DNA from: Thinopyrum elongatum
Taxonomy: Eukaryota > Streptophyta > Magnoliopsida > Poales > Poaceae
Direction: 5' to 3'
Length of the DNA: 64,000 nucleotides
Assembly: GCA_011799875.1 (NCBI GenBank)
Contig: CM022297.1
Span: 537,947,135-538,011,134 of the forward strand
The notes beneath the pieces are model-generated. The model was not told where the DNA came from and did not search any database. It worked only from the letters and a program-made list of their open reading frames with translations. Of the stretch, positions 23,423 through 32,763 are shown piece by piece (within the stretch, counting starts at the first letter, position 1; each line of letters starts with the position of its first letter). The position numbers and the translations under genes were made by a program.

Positions 23423-23956
23423 ATTTATTTTCTCGCCTTGTTCTTGTGTGTTTGAAAAACTTTGAGAAAATACAAAAATATTTCCTGCTTCTTTTTTATT
23501 TTTCTTTCTAGTGTCACTACTGCAGGATGCTGCTAACGCGACACTACGATCAGAGACCCTTTCACAAAACTGTGTGCGATGCATTAACTGCAAACGGTGA
23601 TGTAAAAAAATCATCACAAAAGATGCAAAACGTTTGTGATGGTGGGTATATCAAACACGGTTCATATATTACTTGCGTGCGCGATGCTGGGCATACTATT
23701 GATCCAGACGAACTGTTTGCGATTAGACAGAACAACAGAAACGGGCAGCCATATCAATGTGTGTGCGATATACGGCATACAGTTCGCTCCGATGAACTGT
23801 TTGCTATTAGGGAAAGCAACAGAAACGGTCAGCCAAATCAAGGTGTGAGTGATATACGGCATACGATTCACTCCAATGAACTGTTTTCGATTAGGGAAGT
23901 GAACATAAACGATTCAACTTAACAAGATGTGTGTGATACGCGGCAAACAGGCCCGG

Positions 23957-24345
23957 AGGTTAATTTGAGAACAAGTACACAGAGGTTAATTTGACATATA
24001 TGACTAATAAGTTTCACAGATCATTTAATTGCATTGAATGTATATAGTGCTCTGTCCTATTAGATGAATTAACCTCGAGGTCCATGTTTTGGAAACATGT
24101 TGTAAAGTAACAGGATAGACCTTCATTCAAGCCAATCAACATGTGTTCAAAAAAAAATTATCAAAAAGTAATGAGATAGACCTTCAAACCAATCAAACAT
24201 GTGTTCAAAAAACAAAAAATGTCAAAAACTACAAAACAAGGACCTCGAGGTTAATTCAACTAATAGGAGGGAGCGCTATATACATTTAAGACAATTAAAT
24301 GTTTACAGTGACCCATCCCATTAGTTAATTTAACATCGAGGCCAC
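23957..24345. repeat. Foldback: ~105 bp inverted repeat
   Basis: The left arm (about 23980-24090) contains AATGTATATAGTGCTC and ATTAACCTCGAGGTCC. The right arm (about 24235-24345) contains GGACCTCGAGGTTAATTC and GAGCGCTATATACATT. The spacer holds a repeated AACATGTGTTCAAAAAA motif. The arms extend outward with mismatches for about 105 bp. Confidence 0.8.
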
Positions 24346-24436
24346 TTCCCATCCGGTCACCCATCTGATGACTACTCAAGCCTCAGCACAGTTAACTTGG
24401 GAGTTCTGTTAGATGAGCTATCGGTAGGGAAGCTGG
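24337..24436 (-). pseudogene. 5S rRNA-derived sequence
   Basis: On the minus strand this reads ACCAGC ... CAGAACTCCCAAGTTAACTG, then GAGTAGTCATCAGATGGGTG and ACC..ATGGGAAGT, paralleling plant 5S rRNA (CAGAACTCCGAAGTTAAGCG, GAGAGTAGTAC, GATGGGTGACC, TGGGAAGT). The three internal Pol III promoter blocks (A box, intermediate element, C box) are recognisable, though the flanks have diverged. It abuts the right arm of the foldback. It is too diverged to be a working ribosomal gene. It may belong to a 5S-derived SINE or a Cassandra-like element. Confidence 0.65.
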
Positions 24437-24829
24437 TCCTTGCTGCTGCAGGATCCCTCTTTGCATCCTTTATTGCGCACCCGGATGACCGACTGTTGCC
24501 GCCCAATGGTCAATGCCACGTCCCCCGCGAATGTAGAAGCTTCCCTCCATTGGATGAGTGGCAAACGGTTAATCCAGAAGAACTGTTTGCGATGATGCAG
24601 AACAACAGAAATGGGCAGCCAGATGAGGGTGTGTGCGATATACGGCATACAGTTCACTAGGATCAACTGTGTGTGATTAGGCAACACAATGGAAACGGTT
24701 CAACTGAACAAGATGTGTGTGATACGCGGCAAACAGGTCTGTAATCAGAAATATGTGCGAAGACCAATAATAACGCAGATGATTGCTGCTAATAAGTCAT
24801 GTGATTTGCTCTGTCTACGGAAGAATAAC

Positions 24830-24834
<5 letters not shown>

Positions 24835-24902
<68 letters not shown>
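24835..24902. repeat. (TA)34 microsatellite
   Basis: An uninterrupted TA run of about 68 bp. The ORFs across it encoding alternating Ile-Tyr are artefacts. Confidence 0.95.
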
Positions 24903-24909
<7 letters not shown>

Positions 24910-25007
24910 AACTGAAGTAAACATCCAATACATAAGTGACTATACAGATCATTCGCACACACCTCAATAAACAATTGCATGCATTCTAAAGTAGGAGAAA
25001 CGATCGT

Positions 25008-25751
25008 CTAGTCATCTACTTCTTGTGACGCTCCCGCCACTGCTCTGTGGCATGATCCCTCGTCTGGGGTAGGAAGAAGATACTTCCTCATGTCAACGAT
25101 CCGCCTGTACATCTCGTAGCTTGTGTACGTTTCCTTGGCCGCGTACTTGACGTATTGTTCATCTAGTCTCTCATGCCAAACACTGTGCCAGGCGTTCTTG
25201 TCCTTCTTGCTCTCATCCTTCATCTTCATGTAGTAGGGGTCGATGATGGCTGAGGCAAGGTCAACCAGGGACTTCAGCTTGTTCTTGTCGCTGCCTCAGA
25301 CCTTGTAGTGGTCCAGGATGTTGACAAGATTCCGGCATTTCAAGCCCGAAACCTTGAGCGCTTTTAGATCGTTGGTGGTGTCCACCGTAGCGAAACTATA
25401 GTCGGAGCTGTTGATAAACCTGGAGAAATGCTCGCAAGGCCTTGTGGCCAGGTGGTAGTGGTAGAAGAGGACGTCATGTCGCACGCACAATTGGGCGACG
25501 GCAACCTTCTGATCGTGCCCAGCACGACCGATGGTGTACTCGAGGTCGAAGTCGACCACTTGGTACTTTTCCTCGGCAAGGAACTGCTCCATAGTTTGGA
25601 TGGAGCTCTCCACCAACACCGGATCGTTCGTGTACATCACCGAGAGGGCCTTCCCCCTCACGTGGGTGTCCACTACGTGATGCGTTGTAAACTTCCCGCC
25701 GTTGTCGTCGTCGGCCGCTGGGAGCGCCATTGGAGCCACGGGGAGCGCCAT
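25008..25751 (-). pseudogene. 3'-5' exonuclease-like (DEDD/RNase H fold) gene with one in-frame TGA
   Basis: A single-exon frame of 248 codons starts at ATG 25751 (MALPVAPMALPAADD) and continues to a stop at 25008, broken only by TGA at 25296-25298 (codon 152). The domain resembles the WRN/RNase D-like exonuclease fold. Motif I is D-F-D-L-E-Y (D69-x-E71), followed by KVAVAQLCVRHDVLFYHY. Motif II is around VDTTNDLKAL. After the stop, YAAKETYTSYEMY occupies the motif III position with Lys-Glu where family members have Asp. CGA (Arg) to TGA by CpG deamination is a simple origin for the stop. The changed motif III suggests catalytic activity may already have been lost. Paralogous to 14174-16160. 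Its 5' side runs into the MITE at 26181. Confidence 0.7.
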
Positions 25752-26180
25752 TGGAACCGCTGGATGTTCTCTCTGTATGTGTCGTCGTGGGTGTGCTTAT
25801 TGTGTCGTGTGACGCGAGAGATGAAGGTAAATGGCCGTAGGAATAAATGGGGGCCGGGCAGCCTAGATTCTCGGCGCGTCTGCATGGCAGTTTCTGTAGC
25901 GGGTAACTGCATTGTCGCGCCGCACCCGGCGCAACCGCATGCACACGAAAGTGCGTGATCGTGCGCCGGCCCCAAACACTGGCAGCGCGCGTGGAGGGAC
26001 GAAGGTAGAGCACCCGGAGGGAGGCGAGAGCAGAGCGCGCGTGGCGGGAGGCGAGCAGAGCGCGACGTGGCCGCCTCAACCGCAAGCAACCACATGCATA
26101 GAGCAGTTGAACACGCAGGAAATGGTCGCCTACAAGCCGGCCGACAATTGCGCCGCTGTGTAGAGAGCGGCCGTGTGCTA

Positions 26181-26292
26181 CTACCTCCGTCTTGGTCTAT
26201 AGTCCTCTTTATATTCTGGGCCATACTTTGCCCTCAAATTTAACCAATAAAATGTTAATGCATGTTATAAAAATTATATAATTGGAAACTAT
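26181..26292. mobile_element. Stowaway-like MITE, left half
   Basis: Begins CTACCTCCGTCTTGGTC after TA (26179-26180) and contains AACCAATAAAATGTTAATGC. It stops at GGAAACTAT where the CACTA-like element begins. Its other half is 36207-36300; the halves form an inverted-repeat MITE of about 200 bp. Confidence 0.85.
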
Positions 26293-26980
26293 CACTACTG
26301 CAGGATGCTGCTAACGCGACACTATGATCAGAGACCCTTTGATGAAACTGTGTGCGATGCATTAATCACAGATGGTGGTGTAAAAGAACCGTCAAAAAAG
26401 GTGCAAAACGTGTGCGATGGCGGAGCCATCAAACACGGTTCAGATTTTAGTTACGTGTGCGATGCAGAGCACACGGTTAGTCCATTCGAACTGTTTACGA
26501 TGAGACAGAACAATAGAAACGGGCAGCCATATCAATGTGTGTGTGATATACGGCATACAGTTCGCTCCGATGAACTGTTTGCTATTAGGGAGTGCAACAG
26601 AAACAGTTAGCCAGATCAAGGTGTGTGTGATATACGGCATACGGTTCACTCGGACGAACTGTTTTCGATTAAGGAACACAACAGAAACATTTCAACTTAA
26701 CAAGATGTGTGTGATTTGCGGCATACAGTTCACATGGATGAACTGTTTGCGATGAGCCAAAAGAACACAAATGAGACCTGTAAACAAGATGTGTGTGATA
26801 CGTGGCAAATAGCCGACTCGGATGAACTGTTTGCGATGAGAAATTACAACACAGATGGTTAATACAGTAATTTCGTGTGCGATTCTGTGTGTACAAAAAA
26901 CTTTGAAAATGCAAACTAGTTGCTTGCGGTGGCTAGGAGTATCGCACACGATGCGTCTGCGAGTACTCGTGTGCAATGAT
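26293..26980. promoter_or_regulatory. Left subterminal motif cluster
   Basis: About a dozen copies of TGTGYGAT or TTTGCGAT (for example near 26350, 26410, 26455, 26537, 26620, 26706, 26745, 26790, 26830, 26874), many followed by a TACGGCATACAGTTC-type block. Clustered short repeats near the ends are typical binding sites for CACTA accessory DNA-binding proteins. The role here is inferred. Confidence 0.6.
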
Positions 26981-27360
26981 TAGTAAGTTACACATATGTT
27001 TCCTTATGTTAACATGTGTGTGAATTTGCAATATGGACAGTTAATATGCAAATGCCTTCTGGACATCGGGCACACGCTTAAACTCAAAGAACTGTGTACG
27101 ATACTAATACTTTCCATGAAAATTTAAAAACTTGGCTAACAGCATTTCAGTAACATATATATAGTGGTTACACTATTTGACAAAAGGAGGATCTTCGTAA
27201 CACGGTTTTGACAACCATATGGTCCATATCTAGATACTTAACATAGTAACAACTATCACATTTTAAGAGGCCAACAGCCAACAACCATATGGTCCATATC
27301 TACATACTTAACATAGTAACAGCTAGCACATTTTAAGAGGCTGAGGGCCAACAACCACAA

Positions 27361-27920
27361 CTATCCGCTGGAAGCAGCTTGATCACGGCGACTCTGCATC
27401 TCGTCAATGAAAAGGAAGAGCCCTCCTGTGCCTTGGTAGAGCATGAGTAGAACAGTGTCTCCAATTTTCCAATATGGATGCATTGCCACGACAAGCGAGA
27501 ACTTGTTAATTTGAATGGTTCCATTTCGGCGGAAAATGCAGTACCTTGCAATCACTTTGGTGTTATTAGCAGGCACAAGTGTAATTCGACCACGCCGGGA
27601 AATCGAACCAGGAACTGCTACAGCGGGCAATTTCTGTAGAAATGTAGAATCAAAACCATTTGTAACATATCGTTGAAGATATATATAGTTTATGAGCATC
27701 AACATTAAAATAAGACTTTTTACCAGCGTTTTGTGCACACAATTGGTCTTGTTCAATGTGTGCACCATAGGTATAATTAATCCCATCCAAAATCCAGCAT
27801 TCATACGCTATGCTATCTCTGTCAGATTATCAACAAAGTTTATGACATGCTTCAAGTTCTTCCAGTGAAATTTGGTACGCTTAGTAACATACAGATCGTT
27901 CACTATGCATCCAACATATC
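27361..27920 (-). pseudogene. B3-like domain gene fragment (two exons)
   Basis: A plausible exon at 27920-27724 (acceptor AAGCAG, donor CTG/GTAAAA) contains YVTKRTKFHWKNLKH but has an in-frame TAG just before ATG 27804. A second exon at 27633-27361 (acceptor TTTCTACAG) reads LPAVAVPGSISRRGRITLV and MHPYWKIGDTVLLMLY, resembling the later strands of a B3 domain, and ends at a stop. Upstream exons were not identified; it could be the 3' part of a longer form of the 28130-29097 gene or a decayed second copy. B3 assignment is tentative. Confidence 0.4.
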
Positions 27921-28129
27921 CTGCTTAAAAGGTGGAAAGGTATTATTTATTCCGAACATGGCAGAAGAATATATAGTGCACATAATTTGGTAAATAGAAT
28001 TTGTTACTGCCTAGGAACGGAGTTAGAAAATGAAATCACAATTGGTTGCTTAAATAGTGATCAATTAGTCAAAACAAATACCCCGATTTTGCTAAGTAAT
28101 ATGACAGCATGGAGAAAGTTGAAAGGACA

Positions 28130-29097
28130 CTAATCTCGATCAGACTTTGATCGGCTAATGACGTTGGGGAAGTAAACATCCATGTTAACTAGACCAGGCT
28201 GTGGTGCACGCACTAGAATTTTAGTGCCAGCTTTCAGTTCATAACACTTAGACATTTTTCTCCAAAGGTACGCATTAAAATAGGAGTGACCATCTTTATC
28301 AAGTTTTACACTAACCATCATTGTATGTCCATGCTGCGTTGTCAATATGACATCCTGGGAGTCATCAACAAAGTAAAGCCCAAGATTTCCTTCTACTCCT
28401 GTTCTTGCAAAGTAAGGGATGTACTGCTTGAAATGAAAATTAAGATCGTAAATTAGATATATTGAAATAACAGAGCAAGATGCAAATGTGGCAGTAACTG
28501 ATAGAACAGATCAATATATAGATGAAAGCAAAGTACAAAAATATATAATTAAAAATAGATAATGTAACAAAGATTTGATGCAAATATATAGATAATGTAG
28601 CAACAGACGATATATGTTCACAAATTTAGGCCATGCCGACCGTGGTAGGTTGAGATTGAACATACCGAGCGCTCCCTGAAGTCATCCGGAATGGTGAGAT
28701 AGAACTTCGTTTCCGACTGGCCGCGACCACACTTGCCCGATTTGTGCTCGCACTGTGGACACATGAATGAACACCCACGAATCAGCTAGAACAAAAATGA
28801 TTCCACGGCGATTTTCGCTGGTTGATTAACAGCGATGGACGGACTGCGATAAGAGATGAGTGAATGTTTCTCTAAGTTGATTACCTTCTCCATGAGAAAA
28901 ATCCCTGGGCCAATCCCGTAGAAAACCCCAGTCGACCAGAGTCTAGAATGTCGATGCGGATAGGTGGCGGAAAGCGGTAGTGGCAAAATCCCGTGCCATT
29001 TGGAGCGCGACCTCTGCCCGCCGACAACAGCGCCGTCGAGCTTAGGGTGGCCGCCGCGATAGAAGTTGATGATGTGCAGAGTTGCAAAGGAGTCCAT
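28130..29097 (-). CDS. B3-like protein gene, three exons, 197 aa
   Basis: Exon 1 29097-28885 (ATG context CGCCATGGAC; MDSFATLHIINFYRGGH), exon 2 28752-28666 (CEHKSGKCGRGQSETKFYL) and exon 3 28423-28130 (YIPYFARTGVEGNLGLYF to a stop). All introns have GT-AG ends (GAAG/GTAATC, TCCACAG/TGC, CGCTCG/GTATGT, AAGCAG/TAC) and all junctions are phase 0, giving one uninterrupted 197-codon frame. From about residue 85 the pattern TKFYLTIPDDF ... DVILTTQHGHTMMVSVKL ... LWRKMSKCYELKAGTKILV resembles a B3 DNA-binding domain, including the 'W.K....L..G' signature near its end. It would act in the nucleus if so. Transcribed away from the 31638 and 32764 genes, with the tandem array between them. B3 assignment is by eye. 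Confidence 0.55.
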
Positions 29098-29207
29098 GGC
29101 GAGTGGGTTTGGACGAATGGGGCGAAGGTTCTCTTTTTTCCTTTTGCATGTGTGAGTGAACACACATGGTTCACAGAGGCGACAGAGATGAATAGTGTGC
29201 GATAGTA

Positions 29208-31325
29208 CATCACCGAGATTGAATGGGAATCCAAATTTCCTTTGTCCTTTGTCCATGAGTTTTTTTCTACAATGAACATAAAACCTGCTAATCACCGTGT
29301 TCAAATTTGGCACTTTTCCGGGTTCATTTACAATATTTAGGGGATTATGTGCATTTTCTAGGCATTAATGCACATAATTTAAATTCAAACAATCGGTGCT
29401 TCAAAACGTGCACGAGAACGGTCTGGAAAACCATGGTCGTGCTATTTAGTAAATTCGCATGCCTTTTACAAGGAATGGGCAGATATTTCAAGAAAATGTG
29501 TTTACTGGGTACTATACCCCTGGCGCGGTGCCATGGTATGGCCTCACCATGCCCTGGTAAAAAATTGAGAATGTTTGTCTTATGTCGTCATGCACGCCAT
29601 TCATAAATCGAACCATCACCGAGGAAATTTCATGGTTTCTAGGGGAATCAGCAAGATTGAAGGGGTCGGGAATCCAAATTTCCTGCCTAGCTTGTCATTC
29701 AATTTTTTCAACAATCAACATACCCCTCGAATGCAACGTGCTCAAATTTGATATTTTTCCGGGCTCATTTACCATATTAGGGGATTATGTGCATTTTCTA
29801 GGCATTAATCCACATAATTCAAATTCAAACAATCGGTGCATGAAAAGATGCACACGAACGGTCTGGAAAAACCATACTCGTGGTATTTATTAAATTCTCA
29901 AGCCTTTTACAGGGAATTGGCAGAGATTTCTAGGGAATGCGTGGCAATAGTCAACCAAAACGCATCATTTACTGGGTTAGCAACTATAGAAAAATGAACT
30001 ACGTGCTTGAAAAACATGATGCCTGGTATGGTGCCATCATGGTATGGCCTCACCGTGCCCTGGTTAAAAGCTGAGAAGGTTTGATTAATGTCATCATGCA
30101 CGCCCTTCATAAATCGAACCATCACCGAGGAAGTTCCATGCTTTCGAGAGGGAACTCACCAAGATTGACGGGGAATCCAAATTTCTATCCTAGTTTATCA
30201 TTCAGTTTTTTCCAATGATCAACATACTGCCTCAGATGCAACGTGTTCAAATTTGACATTTTTCCGGGCTCATTTACCATATTTAGGGGATTATTTGCAT
30301 TTTCTAGGCATTAATGCACATAATTCAAATTCGAACAATCGGTGCATGAAAAGGTGCACAAGAACGGTCTGGAAAACCATGCTCGTGCTATTTAGTACAT
30401 TCTCATGCCTTTTAGAAGGAATGGGCCGATATTTCAAGGAAATGTGTGGCAATAGTCAACCATAAACGCGTCGTTTACTGGGTTAACAACTATACAAAAA
30501 TGAAATACATGCTTGGAAAACATAACGCCTGGCGTGGTGCCATGGTATGGCCTCACTGTGCCCTGGTAAAAATTTGAGAATGTTTTCCTTATGTCGTCAT
30601 GTACGCCTTTCATAAATCGAACCATCACCGAGGAAGTTTCATGGTTTTGAGGGGGAAATCACCAAGATTGAAGGGCGATCCAAATTTCCTTTGTCCTTTG
30701 TCCATGAGTTTTTTTCTATGATGAACATACACCCTGCAAATCACCGCGTTCAAATTTGACACTTTTCTGGGTTCATTTACCATATTTAGGGGATTATGTG
30801 CATTTTCTAGGCATTAATGCACATAATTCAAGTTCAAACAATCGGTGCATGAAAGGGTGCACAAGAACGGCCTGGAAAACGATGCTCGTGCCATTTAGTA
30901 AATTCTCATGCCTTTTACAAGGAATGGACAGATATTTCGATGAAATGTGTGGCAATAGTCAACCACAAAGGTTTGTTTATTGGGTATTCAACTATAGAAA
31001 AAATGAAATAAATGCTTGAAAACATGACGCCTGGCATGGTGCCATGGTATGACCTCACCATGCCCTGGTAAAAATTTGAGAAGGTTTGGCTTATGTCGTC
31101 ATGCATGCCCTTCATAAATCGAACCATCGCTGGGGAAGTTCCATGCTTTCGAGAGGGAAATCACCAAGATTGAAGGGGAATCCAAATTTTCTTTCTTCTT
31201 TGCCCTGGAGTTTTTTTTCTACGAAGAACATACACCCTGCAAATCACCGTGTTCAAATTTGGCATTTTTCCGGGCTCATTTACCATATTTAGGGGATTAT
31301 GTGCATTTTCTAGGCATTTGGCGCA
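29208..31325. repeat. ~500 bp tandem array, about four units
   Basis: Units contain TTCAAATTTG.CATTTTTCCG, TTAGGGGATTATGTGCATTT and AATCGGTGCATGAAAAG in order. The TTCAAATTTG block recurs at about 29299, 29739, 30247, 30749 and 31251, so spacing is about 440, 508, 502 and 502 bp. The last unit is partial. It lies between divergent gene starts. The short ORFs within it recur with the unit and are not genes. Confidence 0.9.
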
Positions 31326-31637
31326 TATAAATCCGATCCAGCTACAGCTACACGGATGTGATGTGAGGGACGTGGATTGCTGTTCGATCGCGGTGCATCC
31401 TACGGTGCACACGCGCGATTGCGTGGCTGGGGTTCCAGCCAATCATAACGCAACACACAATAGCCTCAGCGCACACTGTTTCCAGAAGCGATGGAGATGA
31501 ACTGTGTGCGATAATGAACGAGCAAAATTGTAAGGGAAGCCAAATTTCCTTTGTCGTTTGTCGTTGAGCTCTTAAAAACCACCGCACTGTACGGCTGCCC
31601 GGCCCCTCCGTCCCAGAGCTTTCTCCAAGCATCGTTC

Positions 31638-32030
31638 ATGGCACCGCGACGCATAGTAACTGGTAAGGAAGCGATGGCAACCCACCGCGCCGCGTTCCTC
31701 GCCGCCCGCGACCGCACACATGGTAAGGAAGCGATGGCATCTCGCCGCGCTGAGTTCATCGCCGCCGGCGGCCACACAGTTACGTGGGCGGACTTTGAGG
31801 CTGCCATGGCCGAATGGGCAGTGGATCTAGAGGCGACCAAAGCCGCACAGGAGGATCGGAAAAGGCAGAAAGCACTCAAGAAAAGAGAGTCCCGCCGCCG
31901 CAAGAAAGAAGAGGCCGCACGCCTTGGTGAGGAGAGCTTGGCGGAGATCGAAGCACGGTGGGCTGCCGCCTACAAGGCCAGGAAGGAGAACGCTGGCGTC
32001 TGTCCAGCATGCCCCGATGGCAGCATGTGA
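31638..32030 (+). CDS. Small basic protein of unknown function, 130 aa
   Basis: ATG at 31638 (MAPRRIVTGKEAMATHRAA) to a stop at 32030, single exon and GC-rich. An imperfect internal repeat, GKEAMATHRAAFLAA / GKEAMASRRAEFIAA, is followed by TWADFEAAMAEWAVD and a strongly basic helix KRQKALKKRESRRRKKEEAA that could be a nuclear-localisation or nucleic-acid-binding segment. It ends with a CPAC pair. The DNA just upstream (31503-31565, GTGTGCGATA then CCAAATTTCCTTTGTC) repeats the sequence upstream of the minus-strand gene at 29190-29262, implying related promoters. I do not recognise the family. Confidence 0.5.
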   Translation: MAPRRIVTGKEAMATHRAAFLAARDRTHGKEAMASRRAEFIAAGGHTVTWADFEAAMAEWAVDLEATKAAQEDRKRQKALKKRESRRRKKEEAARLGEESLAEIEARWAAAYKARKENAGVCPACPDGSM

Positions 32031-32763
32031 GAAGTAGTTTAAGTTTGTAGTATTAGAGCAAATTACTAGTAGTACTTTAAGTTTGTAGTATTAACGTACA
32101 ATGTCGGTAAGAGCATACTTTGAGGGCTTTGAGAGTTGATTAGCATGTGTGCCCGTGTGTATTTTTTTGCATTAATCATTAGAAGATCACAAAACACACG
32201 GTTTCTATGCCGTACCCGTGTGCGTTTTTTTGTGTTAATGATACATAAGTCAGTTACCTGTGCGATGGTTCCTAATAAACCAGGCGTACCATTGACCGAA
32301 AAAAAACGACTACACGTGTACATTTTTTTGGAGACGGGATCTGCCAATTTTCTGTTTTCTCGCACACGAGTATTTTACGCGCTTCGTCTGTGTTGTGTGT
32401 TTCCTCCGCCCAAGTTTCAAGTTTCGCAGCGAAATTTTCATTAGGCGCGCGATTTCAGAATTTATTCCTCCAACCACATCCCCACCCATCAAATCTCCTT
32501 AGTTTCTCCCACACCCAGCTCCCACCCCCCGGCGCCTCCCCCTACCGGCAGCTCAAACCGCCGCCGCCGCAACCACAGCTTCAACTACATCTACGTTCTT
32601 CTCGGATCCAGTCAGGTAACCCACCGATCTCTATCACGGCCCCGGACTGATTGCTTAAATGGCGCCTGCGAAACATCCTCATGCCTCCAAATCCCCACCG
32701 CCCCTACCTCCAGAGCATCGCCACGCAAGCACAACCACATATCACGTGGAGGTCTAGGAGCTG

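Larger units (their letters stand above)
19552..23514 (+). mobile_element. Athila-like (Ty3/gypsy) retrotransposon fragment
   Basis: Contains the 3' part of gag, the protease and the late ORF of the same element type as 48727-57080, but on the plus strand. The left side is cut by the CACTA terminus at 19551 and the right side by a CACTA-like element at 23515, so both LTRs and the gag N terminus are missing. No RT, RNase H or integrase lies between protease and late ORF, as in the relative at 54 kb, so this looks like a shared non-autonomous architecture. Confidence 0.8.
23515..24830. mobile_element. Incomplete CACTA-like element related to the 26293-36206 element
   Basis: Starts CACTACTGCAGGATGCTG, the same left terminus as at 26293, and the first several hundred bases match it, including repeated GTGTGCGATATACGGCATAC-type motifs. 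It is inserted in the Athila-like fragment (preceding TGT is a possible 3 bp duplication), but no right terminus was found, so the end near 24830 is approximate. A foldback and a 5S-like sequence lie inside it (23957-24436). No gene is supported. Confidence 0.65.

Noticed and set aside
24689..24980. ORFs with long alternating Ile-Tyr runs
   Set aside because: Translation of the (TA)34 microsatellite.
29307..31019. Repeated ORFs such as MALFRVHLQYLGDYVHFLG on + and MVRFMKGVHDDI on -
   Set aside because: They recur with the ~500 bp array and lie in an intergenic region of the transposon.
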